NCBI RefSeq assembly: GCF_963665355.1
Contig: NZ_OY762229.1
Coordinates: 2,232,001 to 2,296,000, forward strand
Reading direction: 5' to 3'
Source of the DNA: an uncultured Desulfobacter sp.
GTDB lineage: Bacteria; Desulfobacterota; Desulfobacteria; Desulfobacterales; Desulfobacteraceae
Length of the DNA stretch: 64,000 nt
A model generated the notes under the pieces. The model had not been told where the DNA came from. It worked only from the letters and a program-made list of their open reading frames with translations, and ran no database searches. Positions 1 through 6,939 of this stretch are shown piece after piece (position 1 is the first letter of the stretch; every line of letters starts with the position of its first letter). Both the position numbers and the translations under genes were made by a program.

Positions 1-17
1 GAGGCTGGGGGAAAGCC

Positions 18-1007
18 ATGGCTGAAAACATGCATCAAGGCTTGAATCGGATACTAACCGCGGTTAACGAGGTACACAAGACCTCGCGCACGGAAGCCCT
101 GTCTTATGCCATGAAGCTGTGGCCGACGGCTAAACAGTTCGACCCTGAACTTGAACCATTTGTTCGCGGTCAGGCCCAGGGTGCAGGAATGAGCCTGGAG
201 GAGGCGTGGGCTACACGATGCGGCTTAGAGCTGCTTTTTGTGAACACCGGACTGGCTGCCATGTGCACCACCCTGGCCGGTACCGGTCTGGCTACTCCTG
301 ATGGTCAATCCATCATGGGCCAGAATATAGACTGGTTCAAGGGTACGCCGATTGCCCTTTTACATATCAAGCGAAGTGACGGCCTGCGACAATTGGTGCT
401 GCCTTTGCTGGGCTTGGGTGAATACACACTTAATTCAGCAGGTTTGGCCTGTTGTCTCAACGGTGTTTCGGCCATGCAGCCAAATTTGAAACCAAAAATT
501 TCCATGGGAGCTTATCTGCCACTATCCATGCGGCAAACCGACATAACCAAGGCACGCCAGTTGCTCGAACAGGCATGCCGGGGGATAGTTGCCGTTACCT
601 TGGCAGACGCAAAAGGCAACCTTTTGTGTGTTGAAGGTACCCTGGACGACTATGAGGTCCTCCAGCCACATGACGGATTTCTTACCCACGCCAATAATTA
701 CAAGACATTGCGCTTTCAGGCAGTGGACGGCTGCCAGATGATATTCCCAGACAGCCAGGCTCGAACCGCACGCATGGATGAATTGGCCGCTGGACTGGCC
801 GGACAACTTACACCCCAGACTCTTGGTCAAGCACTGATGGACCACCAGGGGTTCCCCAACTCAATCTGCCGCCACCCGGATCCGTCCGTGCCGCCGGGAT
901 TACAAGCGGAGTCGCTGGGGTCATTTATAATGTTGCCGTCCGAGGGCGCTATGCTGGTAGCCGAAGGCAACCCCTGCACGCATGAATATGTACGTTATGA
1001 TGTTTGA
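18..1007 (+). CDS. C45-family autoproteolytic acyltransferase/hydrolase (5' end uncertain)
   Basis: The protein resembles the acyl-CoA:6-aminopenicillanic acid acyltransferase (peptidase C45) group, N-terminal-nucleophile enzymes that cleave themselves in front of a Cys and then hydrolyse or transfer amide-linked acyl groups. The supporting motif is MCTTLAGTG followed by GQNIDW; Cys83 is the expected new N-terminal nucleophile after self-cleavage. Further on LTHANN matches the family's conserved His/Asn strand. The first ATG at 18 has a purine-rich stretch (GGGGGAAAG) just ahead, but the frame stays open to the window edge and the pre-Cys segment is a little short for the family, so the true start may lie outside. 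The natural substrate is unknown; cytoplasmic, no signal peptide seen. It is followed closely by a flavodoxin/ferredoxin gene in the same direction. Confidence 0.75.
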   Translation: MAENMHQGLNRILTAVNEVHKTSRTEALSYAMKLWPTAKQFDPELEPFVRGQAQGAGMSLEEAWATRCGLELLFVNTGLAAMCTTLAGTGLATPDGQSIMGQNIDWFKGTPIALLHIKRSDGLRQLVLPLLGLGEYTLNSAGLACCLNGVSAMQPNLKPKISMGAYLPLSMRQTDITKARQLLEQACRGIVAVTLADAKGNLLCVEGTLDDYEVLQPHDGFLTHANNYKTLRFQAVDGCQMIFPDSQARTARMDELAAGLAGQLTPQTLGQALMDHQGFPNSICRHPDPSVPPGLQAESLGSFIMLPSEGAMLVAEGNPCTHEYVRYDV

Positions 1008-1043
1008 TTGAGATTGAACAAAATTACAAAATGGAGACATCAT

Positions 1044-1871
1044 ATGAAAATCAAATCAGTACGTTGTATCTGCTTTTCCCCAACTGGAACAACAAGGACT
1101 ATTGCAGAAAATATTGTTAAGGGCATCAACCCTGAATGTGTGGAATTTCTTGATATAACGAAAAGATCACAGCGCAATGGTCTATTTTGGTTGGGTAAAG
1201 ACGAGATCGTCATTTTCGCAACCCCCGTATATTACGGCCGTGTGCCAGAGGAAATTTTACCATTCCTTACCTCACTTAAAGGTGCGCAGACGTCTGTTGT
1301 ACTTGTGGCAGTCTATGGTAATAGAGCTGTAGAAGATGCCCTCATGGAACTCAATGATATTGCTGTAAACATTGATTGTATTCCAGTAGCCGCAGGGGCT
1401 TTTGTTGCCGAGCATTCGTATTCTTCGAAAAGGTATCCGATTGCTCCCAATCGTCCCGATAAAAACGATATCCGCAAAGCGCAGGCGTTTGGCGCCGCAA
1501 TTCGAGATAAAATGCAACGCCTTGGATCATCGGGGCATGCAACCAACATTTCCATCCCAGGTCAGTCACCCTATATTGAACCTGTGAATTTGAATATGAT
1601 AAAAAAAGCACGATCGGCTATAACCCTGACTCCGGAAACAGACACATCCAAATGTACACAGTGCGGACAATGTGTCGAAGTATGTCCCACTGGAGCAATT
1701 TCTCCTGATGACGTCACTCAAACAGATAAGTGGCAATGTCTTATATGCTTTGCATGTGTGAAAATCTGTCCGGTAGAAGCAAGGCAAATGAACGAACCAA
1801 ATTTTCAATCAGCTATCCAGGCATTACAACAAAACTGCCTGGATAGGAAAGAGCCAGAAATATTTTTATAA
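1044..1871 (+). CDS. EFR1-type flavodoxin-ferredoxin fusion protein
   Basis: 275 aa from the ATG at 1044, chosen because GGAG lies 7 bases upstream; a longer frame reaches back to 1008 with no good start. The N-terminal half is flavodoxin-like: CFSPTGTTRTIAEN is an FMN phosphate-binding loop, and TPVYYGRVPEE is the typical second loop. The C-terminal third carries two 4Fe-4S clusters, CTQCGQCVEVCP and CLICFACVKICP. The protein should be a soluble electron carrier linking ferredoxin-type and flavin redox partners; its partner is not known. It starts 36 bases after the C45 gene, so the two may be co-transcribed, but a functional link is not established. Confidence 0.85.
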   Translation: MKIKSVRCICFSPTGTTRTIAENIVKGINPECVEFLDITKRSQRNGLFWLGKDEIVIFATPVYYGRVPEEILPFLTSLKGAQTSVVLVAVYGNRAVEDALMELNDIAVNIDCIPVAAGAFVAEHSYSSKRYPIAPNRPDKNDIRKAQAFGAAIRDKMQRLGSSGHATNISIPGQSPYIEPVNLNMIKKARSAITLTPETDTSKCTQCGQCVEVCPTGAISPDDVTQTDKWQCLICFACVKICPVEARQMNEPNFQSAIQALQQNCLDRKEPEIFL

Positions 1872-2170
1872 AAATTGAATTCCGGGAACACAATACTTAG
1901 TTCTAAGCAAAAAATGCAACGGATGAACCGGTGCGTTTCACGTTAATTTTTCAAAAATTTTAAGAAATCGGATACTCCACAATCTGTCTATTTAACCGGA
2001 CCTGCAAGATTTTGAATGAAGCGATCAATTCCCCAAAAAAGAATCAGGGGTTTGAACCCGACACCAGTGAATCTTACAACTGGTAAGGCTCGCTTTTCTC
2101 GAAAAGATGACCCTATACATCTTGTGTCTGGAGTTTTTTTCATTTGGCCAGAAAATCCATTGTCAAAATT
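1872..2170. other. intergenic, no supported gene
   Basis: About 300 bases between convergent genes. A tract at 2047-2095 looks superficially like the T-arm and anticodon arm of a minus-strand tRNA, but it does not fold as one (see rejected items). The only open frame, at 2016-2216, shows no recognisable motif and runs into the next gene's antisense. Confidence 0.5.
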
Positions 2171-2428
2171 TTATTCCCATGGCAACGTTGGGAGCTCCAG
2201 AAGTCGTCTGACATAAAGCTGGCGGTCAAAGACACGGTTCTGCTTCATCATCTCGAACATTTCGGTCGATAGAACGCATGCAAGCATCTTGAAGACCTCT
2301 TTCTCAGGATGTCCGTCGACAATCAGTCTGTCGTATGTCTCCTTCACCTCTGGAGGGTCGTCAATGGCTATCTGTTGCCTGACACCCTCAATAATCTTTT
2401 CTCCCAAGTAGGGATTCGTTTCTTCCAT
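2171..2428 (-). CDS. conserved small hypothetical protein
   Basis: 85 aa, acidic and helical, beginning MEETNPYLGEK and ending LPTLPWE. The ATG at 2428 is preceded by AGGA about 12 bases upstream on the minus strand. The pattern (Asn-Pro near the N-terminus, DDPPEVKETYDRL, a Phe-Asp-x-x-x-Tyr stretch near the end) recalls small helical proteins of the DUF1841/SEC-C-tail kind, but I cannot assign a family with certainty. It is a single gene, convergent with the EFR1 gene and divergent from ihfA. Function unknown. Confidence 0.6.
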   Translation of the reverse strand: MEETNPYLGEKIIEGVRQQIAIDDPPEVKETYDRLIVDGHPEKEVFKMLACVLSTEMFEMMKQNRVFDRQLYVRRLLELPTLPWE

Positions 2429-2709
2429 GATCTCTGATTCCTATTGTTGCAAGCAAGTGATTATTCAGTCAGTTTTATTGGAGAATATCCTGACCGCCCC
2501 CTGGAAGACAAGGGAGAATTTGAACTCCTGGATCAAAAAACTGGAAGATTAAAACAAGAGTCCGAGGTGAAGACTACCTCCAAAGCAAGGTCCGTTTTTC
2601 AGATGAATGAACACAGTAGACTATCCCTGTAATTAAGCTGTGTTAAACGTATCAAAAAAAGGATAGCGTGTTCGCTTTTTCCCGAAAATAATGTAGGCTA
2701 CAAAAGTGT

Positions 2710-2725
2710 GTTTCATTGATGAAAC
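2710..2725. promoter_or_regulatory. 16-bp palindrome upstream of ihfA
   Basis: GTTTCATTGATGAAAC is a 7+7 bp inverted repeat with a 2-bp centre, 79 bases before the ihfA start, in the 375-base gap that follows the small hypothetical gene. Size and symmetry fit an operator for a dimeric regulator. No other feature is visible in the gap; a 62-codon open frame at 2444-2632 looks like noise. Confidence 0.3.
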
Positions 2726-2803
2726 GCTTTTTATAAAAATCTTGATCGCCCCAACCATTTTCAAAGGGTATGAAAGGCGTTTTTATAATGGAAGGATCTC
2801 ATT

Positions 2804-3091
2804 GTGGCACTGACAAAAACTCATATTGTTGAACTGATTGCAGCTAAAAATGATTTTAGTCCAGCCGAAGCAAAAGACGTGTTAGAGGAGCTTCTTGAAA
2901 TCATAAAATCGACCCTTGCGTCAGGTGAAGACCTTATGATTAGCGGTTTCGGGAAGTTTCAGGTCAATGAAAAAAACCCGAGAAAGGGACGGAATCCAGC
3001 CACCGGTAATTCAATGGTTTTGGACAAGAGACGGGTGGTTACTTTCAAAATTGCCGGGAAATTACGGGACAAAATCAATGAATCAAATTGA
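2804..3091 (+). CDS. ihfA: integration host factor alpha subunit / HU-family DNA-binding protein
   Basis: 95 aa, the usual IHF/HU length. It starts at GTG 2804 with GGAAGGA just upstream, giving MALTKTHIVELIAAKN, the canonical N-terminus. The dimer helices (EELLEIIKSTL) are followed by the ISGFGKF turn and the DNA-binding beta arm with RKGRNPATG, whose Pro intercalates into the minor groove. IHF bends DNA and supports replication, recombination and sigma-54 transcription. A truncated paralogue with near-identical EELLEIIKSTLA sits at 14624-14758. The gene heads a compact string of small genes with overlapping ends; its 3' end overlaps the next gene by 14 bases. Confidence 0.93.
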   Translation: MALTKTHIVELIAAKNDFSPAEAKDVLEELLEIIKSTLASGEDLMISGFGKFQVNEKNPRKGRNPATGNSMVLDKRRVVTFKIAGKLRDKINESN

Positions 3092-3338
3092 CCCTAAATT
3101 ATATGGACTGACGGCGCGAACAGTTTTGCTGAAGGATGACCACGATAACTTTGTCCTTTCTATCGAAAGAAAAAGCCGTATCATCATGAAGGATGCCGCT
3201 GTCATTCTTGAGAAAGCAGATAAAATCAGAAAGACTGTTACAGGAGCCATAATCACGCTGGAAACAACAGCGCCTGTTTGCAGCAAATCAACAAAGTTCC
3301 TATCAGACAATGGAATTGAGATCATTTCAAAAAAATAA
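3078..3338 (+). CDS. hypothetical protein overlapping ihfA
   Basis: 86 aa from the ATG at 3078, inside the last codons of ihfA, to TAA at 3336-3338, which shares one base with the next start (TAATG). The sequence MNQIDPKLYGLTARTVL continues with a Lys/Ile-rich region and a Cys near the end (APVCSKSTK). I recognise no family. It is believed real because it exactly fills the space between two coupled genes and uses the same tight overlap style. A longer frame back to 2967 would lie within ihfA and is unlikely. Function unknown. Confidence 0.6.
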   Translation: MNQIDPKLYGLTARTVLLKDDHDNFVLSIERKSRIIMKDAAVILEKADKIRKTVTGAIITLETTAPVCSKSTKFLSDNGIEIISKK

Positions 3339-3556
3339 TGCAACCAGTCATTCCAGATAAAAATGAAATCATTACGCTTACTACGATGAAAATGCCTTTT
3401 GGTAAATATAAAGGTTTGCGCCTTGTGGATCTGCCTGAACCCTATCTGGTCTGGTTCTACCGTAAAGGGTTTCCAGAGGGTAAATTGGGCAGACTGTTGC
3501 AGACCGTCTATGAAATTAAACTCAACGGCCTGGAATATCTTTTCAAACTGAAATGA
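3338..3556 (+). CDS. DUF3820 family protein
   Basis: 72 aa. The core MPFGKYKGLRLVDLPEPYL, followed by Trp-Phe, KGFPEGKLG and a closing NGLEYL, is the DUF3820 signature, a small domain sometimes annotated as a quorum-sensing-regulated factor. The domain resembles exonuclease-linked modules, but its biochemistry is not settled. The start ATG overlaps the previous stop by one base and its own stop overlaps the next ATG (ATGA), so translation is probably coupled. Confidence 0.8.
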   Translation: MQPVIPDKNEIITLTTMKMPFGKYKGLRLVDLPEPYLVWFYRKGFPEGKLGRLLQTVYEIKLNGLEYLFKLK

Positions 3557-3957
3557 AAATCTATACCGCTCAATACAAATATGCTGGAGATGACCGACTT
3601 GATATTACCGTAAAAGGGAAAGATCCAGGAGGCCGTTGTTTTGCACTCACCTGGAAAATGGTCATGGGATCAAAAGAAGGCAAAATCTCTTGGGATGAAT
3701 ACAAACAAATGTATCGGGAATTGATGCAGAAATCTTACCGGGAAAATTTAAGCGCCTGGAATGATATTTTGGGCAAAGATGAGGTAACGATTGTTTGCTT
3801 CTGCGCATTCTGGGAAGACTGTCATCGGTATCTACTGGCAGGATACCTGGAAAAACTTGGGGCTGAATATATGGGGAGCGGGTTTAATGCCAGGCAGAGA
3901 TTGGTCGTCATATCTCCTGAAATGTTCAGACGGATCGCTGTACTGTGGCGTCACTAA
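3553..3957 (+). CDS. DUF488-like hypothetical protein
   Basis: 134 aa. Recognisable are RLDITVKGKDP near the N-terminus and VTIVCFCAFWEDCHRY with YLEKLGAEY further on; the Cys-Phe-Cys...Cys-His-Arg arrangement is typical of DUF488-like proteins. Homologues usually stop shortly after LEKLGAEY. Here the frame runs a further 25 codons or so and overlaps the next gene by 71 bases, which suggests the original stop was lost by mutation. Function unknown. It starts with a 4-base overlap (ATGA) on the DUF3820 stop. Confidence 0.7.
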   Translation: MKIYTAQYKYAGDDRLDITVKGKDPGGRCFALTWKMVMGSKEGKISWDEYKQMYRELMQKSYRENLSAWNDILGKDEVTIVCFCAFWEDCHRYLLAGYLEKLGAEYMGSGFNARQRLVVISPEMFRRIAVLWRH

Positions 3958-4153
3958 AAATATGGGAAATCGGCTGATAAAGCATAACGAAGGGACTGCC
4001 GCAAAATATACAAAATCCCGCCTGCCGGTGGAATTGGCTGCAGTCAAAGGAGATTTGACCAAACGTGAGGCCTACCAGTTGGAATATCAAATCAAGAAGA
4101 CCCCGACTCACAAAAAAATAGCGACACTGAATGACTGGAAACCCAAAAATTGA
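3887..4153 (+). CDS. GIY-YIG nuclease-superfamily protein (UPF0213-like)
   Basis: 88 aa from the ATG at 3887, giving MPGRDWSSYLLKCSDGSLYC. The segment SYLLKCSDGSLYCGVT is the GIY-YIG beta strand pair (here as Tyr-Leu-Leu and Leu-Tyr-Cys), followed by NRLIKHNEG, GTAAKYTKSRLPVEL and a Glu in the EAYQLE helix, as in stand-alone YhbQ/UPF0213 proteins. Such proteins are thought to act on damaged or branched DNA, though activity is often unproven. The open frame extends to 3791, but the upstream part has no family similarity and overlaps the DUF488-like gene. It overlaps yheU by four bases. Confidence 0.8.
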   Translation: MPGRDWSSYLLKCSDGSLYCGVTKNMGNRLIKHNEGTAAKYTKSRLPVELAAVKGDLTKREAYQLEYQIKKTPTHKKIATLNDWKPKN

Positions 4154-4392
4154 ATGCTGTTAAAATCCCTTATGATCAATTGAGCCTCAAAGCCTTGCAT
4201 GGTGTCGTTGAAGAATTTGTAACCAGAGACGGCACGGACTATGGTGAGGTTGAAGTGCCTTTAGGCTCCAAGATTGCCCAAGTGCTGGCTCAACTCCGGT
4301 CCGGCAAGGCCGTTATCGTTTTTGACCAGGAAACGGATTCCGCTACTATTTTGAGAAGTGATGATCCTTTGGTGAAGGCTCTGGAGGGGTGA
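4150..4392 (+). CDS. yheU: YheU family (UPF0270) protein
   Basis: 80 aa. FVTRDGTDYGEVEVPL, then KIAQVLAQL and GKAVIVFD, is the UPF0270/YheU pattern; in E. coli this is a small protein of unknown role. The best start in frame is TTG at 4150, overlapping the stop of the GIY-YIG gene (TTGA); the nearby ATG at 4154 is in another frame. It is the last gene of the overlapping run that begins with ihfA. Confidence 0.8.
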   Translation: MNAVKIPYDQLSLKALHGVVEEFVTRDGTDYGEVEVPLGSKIAQVLAQLRSGKAVIVFDQETDSATILRSDDPLVKALEG

Positions 4393-4775
4393 ACTTTTGT
4401 TGAGGTAGTTGGATCTGTGCTGATTTTTGTTAAAGGCAACAATGCTTTTGGTAGTGGTGGGGGGGACTGGGAGGGGTGAATTCCCCATAATCATACCATT
4501 ATGTTGACAGTGGTATTACTGATTTCCCTTGTGGTGGTCGTCAGGAATCTTGCTTTTTTGAAAATCCAGGCCAATGCTTAACATCTTTCAAAATTGAGAA
4601 TTAGTTTCAAATTATCGTTTGCACGTTAAAGGTTATAACCTGATTGCCATTTACCCTAAACTTTGATAGCGATAATCAATACAGATTATTGGTTCCGATA
4701 TGATCAAATTGAAATTAATTTCGAATAAAAATTTTGGGGTGTGATGATGACATTAATGGCTGATGGGAAAGAAAA
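4393..4775. other. intergenic, no gene seen
   Basis: AT-rich gap after the ihfA-yheU run, with a G-rich tract at about 4453-4476 near its start. I see no terminator with a convincing T run and no conserved open frame. The change in base composition here marks the entry into the accessory region. Confidence 0.5.
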
Positions 4776-5504
4776 ATGAAGAAAGAAGCCACATTCAAAT
4801 GGGATGATAAAGAATTCATAGAATTCTATAGAAATTCTGCAAATGTAATAATGCTCGAAAGGCAAAGATGTATTGAAATCCTTATTCAAGTATTATCACT
4901 ACATTTTCCTAATCTCACAGGACTAAGCATTCTTGATTTAGGCTGTGGTGATGGCGAAATTTCAAGCAATATCATTAAGCAATCAAATAGCTGTAACTTT
5001 ACCCTGTTGGATGCTTCAGAGGAAATGTTGAGCAAAGCAAAGGAGAGATTGGGAAATAGTAGCATTGTATATACACATATGTCATTCGAGGATTATTTTG
5101 AGAAAAATTCCGAAGACAGTAAGTACGATATAGTTGTCTCTGCAAATGCCATTCATCATTTGGATTACATCGGAAAATCAGAGATTTTTACTCAAATTTA
5201 TAAAGAGTTAAAATTGGGTGGCGCATTCGTCAATATTGACCCCGTAGAACCGCCATCTTCATACAGTGAAAAAATTCAATTTGGCATATGGAAAAATTCG
5301 ATGAATGAAACTATAAAAAAAACTGGCCGCAATGAAGAAGTTGGAAAATATGACCATATTCCAAGTAAATATAAAAATAATCTTGAAAATAAGCCGAGTG
5401 GTTTATGGGACCAGCTGAAAGCTCTTGAGCAGAGTGGGTTTAGGGATGTCGATTGTTTTTATAAATATAGTATTTTTGTTGTATATGGTGGGTTTAAGTT
5501 TTAA
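4776..5504 (+). CDS. class I SAM-dependent methyltransferase
   Basis: 242 aa. Motif I, ILDLGCGDGEIS, binds the SAM methionine; TLLDASEEMLSKAKERL is motif II with the acidic residue that holds the ribose; VSANAIHHLDY is the post-II/III region and LKLGGAFVNIDP is motif III. The type resembles small-molecule methyltransferases of the UbiE/Methyltransf_25 group; the substrate cannot be told. Strong AT bias and lack of operon partners suggest an acquired gene. Confidence 0.85.
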   Translation: MKKEATFKWDDKEFIEFYRNSANVIMLERQRCIEILIQVLSLHFPNLTGLSILDLGCGDGEISSNIIKQSNSCNFTLLDASEEMLSKAKERLGNSSIVYTHMSFEDYFEKNSEDSKYDIVVSANAIHHLDYIGKSEIFTQIYKELKLGGAFVNIDPVEPPSSYSEKIQFGIWKNSMNETIKKTGRNEEVGKYDHIPSKYKNNLENKPSGLWDQLKALEQSGFRDVDCFYKYSIFVVYGGFKF

Positions 5505-5731
5505 CGATTTTCATGGAATTCTGGGGGAATGATATAAATTTAAGAAAAGCACAGCAAAAATAAAGGCCAGCAGCAAACCCGGAGGAAGATAATGCCATCA
5601 ATCCTATGCACTGATACATTGTGAAAACGTACTTCTCCCAATAAAAATTCCGCTAACCATTTTTGCACTTAACCGGTACTTCGCTGTCGCTCACACCGGG
5701 TGGAACGAAATACCGTATATAAGGATAAGTG
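5505..5731. other. spacer with CCGCTAAC and a hairpin
   Basis: The gap holds CCGCTAAC at about 5651 and a CCGGT...ACCGG hairpin at about 5670-5698. The same CCGCTAAC octamer recurs immediately after the tautomerase stop at about 6123, so the tautomerase frame is bracketed by it like a cassette. The rest is unremarkable. Confidence 0.35.
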
Positions 5732-6121
5732 ATGCCTTTAGTAAAAATCAGCATTCAGAAAGGAAGATCGGATTCTGAAAAAAAACAATTACTGAATATT
5801 GTTCATTCTGCTTTGGTGGACGCATTTTAAATCCCGGATCGAGATAGAGTCCAACGAATTTATGAATTCGAAAATAAAGATTTTGAAATTCCAGAAGATA
5901 GGACGAACAAATTTACAATTATTGAAATTACGATCTTACCTGGAAGGACCTTTGAGGCTAAGAAAAAATTATATAATCTAATATTTAGGCAGTTGAAACA
6001 ACTTGATTATCAAGATAATGATGCGGTTGTTGTTCTGTCAGAACCAGAACTAAATAATTGGGGTGTCCGTGGAGGTATTCCAGCAAGTGAAATTGATATA
6101 GGTTTTAATTTAAAAGTATGA
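5732..6121 (+). pseudogene. tautomerase-family gene with in-frame TAA
   Basis: Reading straight through from ATG 5732 gives a complete 129-residue tautomerase-like protein that starts MPLVKISIQKG, with Pro as residue 2 (the catalytic Pro-1 after Met removal). The only break is TAA at 5828-5830 in codon 33, where AAA (Lys) would fit (DAF-stop-IPDRDRVQR). Downstream codons remain in frame and sensible: FEIPEDRTNKFTIIEITILP, then NWGVRGGIPASEIDIGF. A single A-to-T change therefore explains the interruption, so the inactivation is either recent or a sequence error. It belongs to the 4-oxalocrotonate tautomerase superfamily with a longer, tautomerase_2-like chain. Confidence 0.75.
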
Positions 6122-6129
6122 TCCGCTAA

Positions 6130-6357
6130 CAAAGTTGCGGTGCCATGAGCCATATGTGCGTTGATGCGACAACCCGCGCCGCATTTGATTACGGGTTTAA
6201 CTGTGTTGTCGTTGAAGATGCCTGTGCAACAAGAGACTTAGTATTTAAAGACAAAACAATAAAAGCATCAGATGTCCATGCCTCATTTATGGCTGCGTTG
6301 TCCGTACCTTACGCACAGGTTCTCAATACCAATGAAACATTAAAAAATATGCTATAA
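6130..6357 (+). pseudogene. 3' fragment of an isochorismatase-family hydrolase gene
   Basis: The frame from about 6130 reads QSCGAMSHMCVDATTRAAFD, continues through VVVEDACAT and ends at TAA in 6355-6357. This is the C-terminal third of cysteine hydrolases of the isochorismatase superfamily, including the catalytic Cys of the SHMCVD motif. The N-terminal two thirds are absent: the homology begins a few bases after the tautomerase stop, directly behind the CCGCTAAC octamer and an in-frame TAA at 6127. It is therefore a truncated remnant created by recombination. Confidence 0.75.
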
Positions 6358-6442
6358 CCCAGGCATGAATGGCGACGGTAAAGAGGCACAGGTCCTTATG
6401 CCCGGTCATTGGCATCCTGAAAGGGTGCAGCTCTTGGAGGAC

Positions 6443-6835
6443 TTATGAATAATCAACGTTTAAGGACTTGAGAATAGCCTTTATCTGCTCTTCATCCATC
6501 CGATCTGCGGTGACCATTTTGACATTTTGTGTTTCCCCTTCGGGCACAAGTTGCACGGCCCCCACACAATCCCTGCCGATGTGAGAGAGAAGGTCAAAGG
6601 CCCGGATGGACGAGGGCCCGACCCTGGCCTGTAGCCTGTTGCGCAATGCCATGTTGGCCGACAGCAGGTTGTCAAAATAATTTTCAACCCGGTCGCCAGA
6701 ATAAACCTGGGTTGTAAGAGGCAGGGGCAGGGACAAGAGTCTTCTGTTGCGGGCTGAAAGCCAATCCTCGTCATAACCAAAAGAGATAATCCCTTTGGCA
6801 CTGCAGATCAGACGACCTACAGAAACGCCGTTCAT
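6443..6835 (-). pseudogene. hipA: 5' fragment of a HipA-type toxin kinase gene
   Basis: 130 aa. ISFGYDEDWLS, then RLLSLPLPLT, FDNLLSAN and VGAVQLVPEG, are those of the N-terminal (Couple_hipA) domain of HipA serine kinases. A full HipA is about 420-440 aa; the catalytic kinase domain is missing and the frame ends in an unrelated tail (LNVDYS). No hipB repressor frame is recognisable upstream on the minus strand. Without a kinase domain the product cannot be a working toxin. Confidence 0.75.
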
Positions 6836-6939
6836 AAGGACAATATTTTATCATTTTCAGTTAAGGATGGCGTTTCTGGGAGCTTTTTCCGCTTCCAATA
6901 AAAATTTACGAAAACTTAATGTTGTTGCAGATTTCATTT

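Noticed and set aside
2047-2095. Possible minus-strand tRNA (TTCAAA-like T-loop and CCAGT/ACTGG arm)
   Set aside because: The anticodon-like loop has ten bases instead of seven, the T stem has a mismatch, and no acceptor stem or CCA pairs. Chance resemblance or an old remnant.
2016-2216. 66-codon open frame
   Set aside because: No ribosome binding site, no motif, and it overlaps the antisense of the small hypothetical gene.
2444-2632. 62-codon open frame upstream of ihfA
   Set aside because: Low-complexity charged sequence with no family resemblance; lies in the presumed promoter region.
5645-5705. Integron attC site
   Set aside because: CCGCTAAC and a hairpin are present, but no matching GTTRRRY right core is found at a proper distance and no integrase is in the window.
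5828-5830. Recoding of the in-frame stop (selenocysteine or pyrrolysine)
   Set aside because: The codon is TAA, not TGA or TAG, and no recoding element follows.
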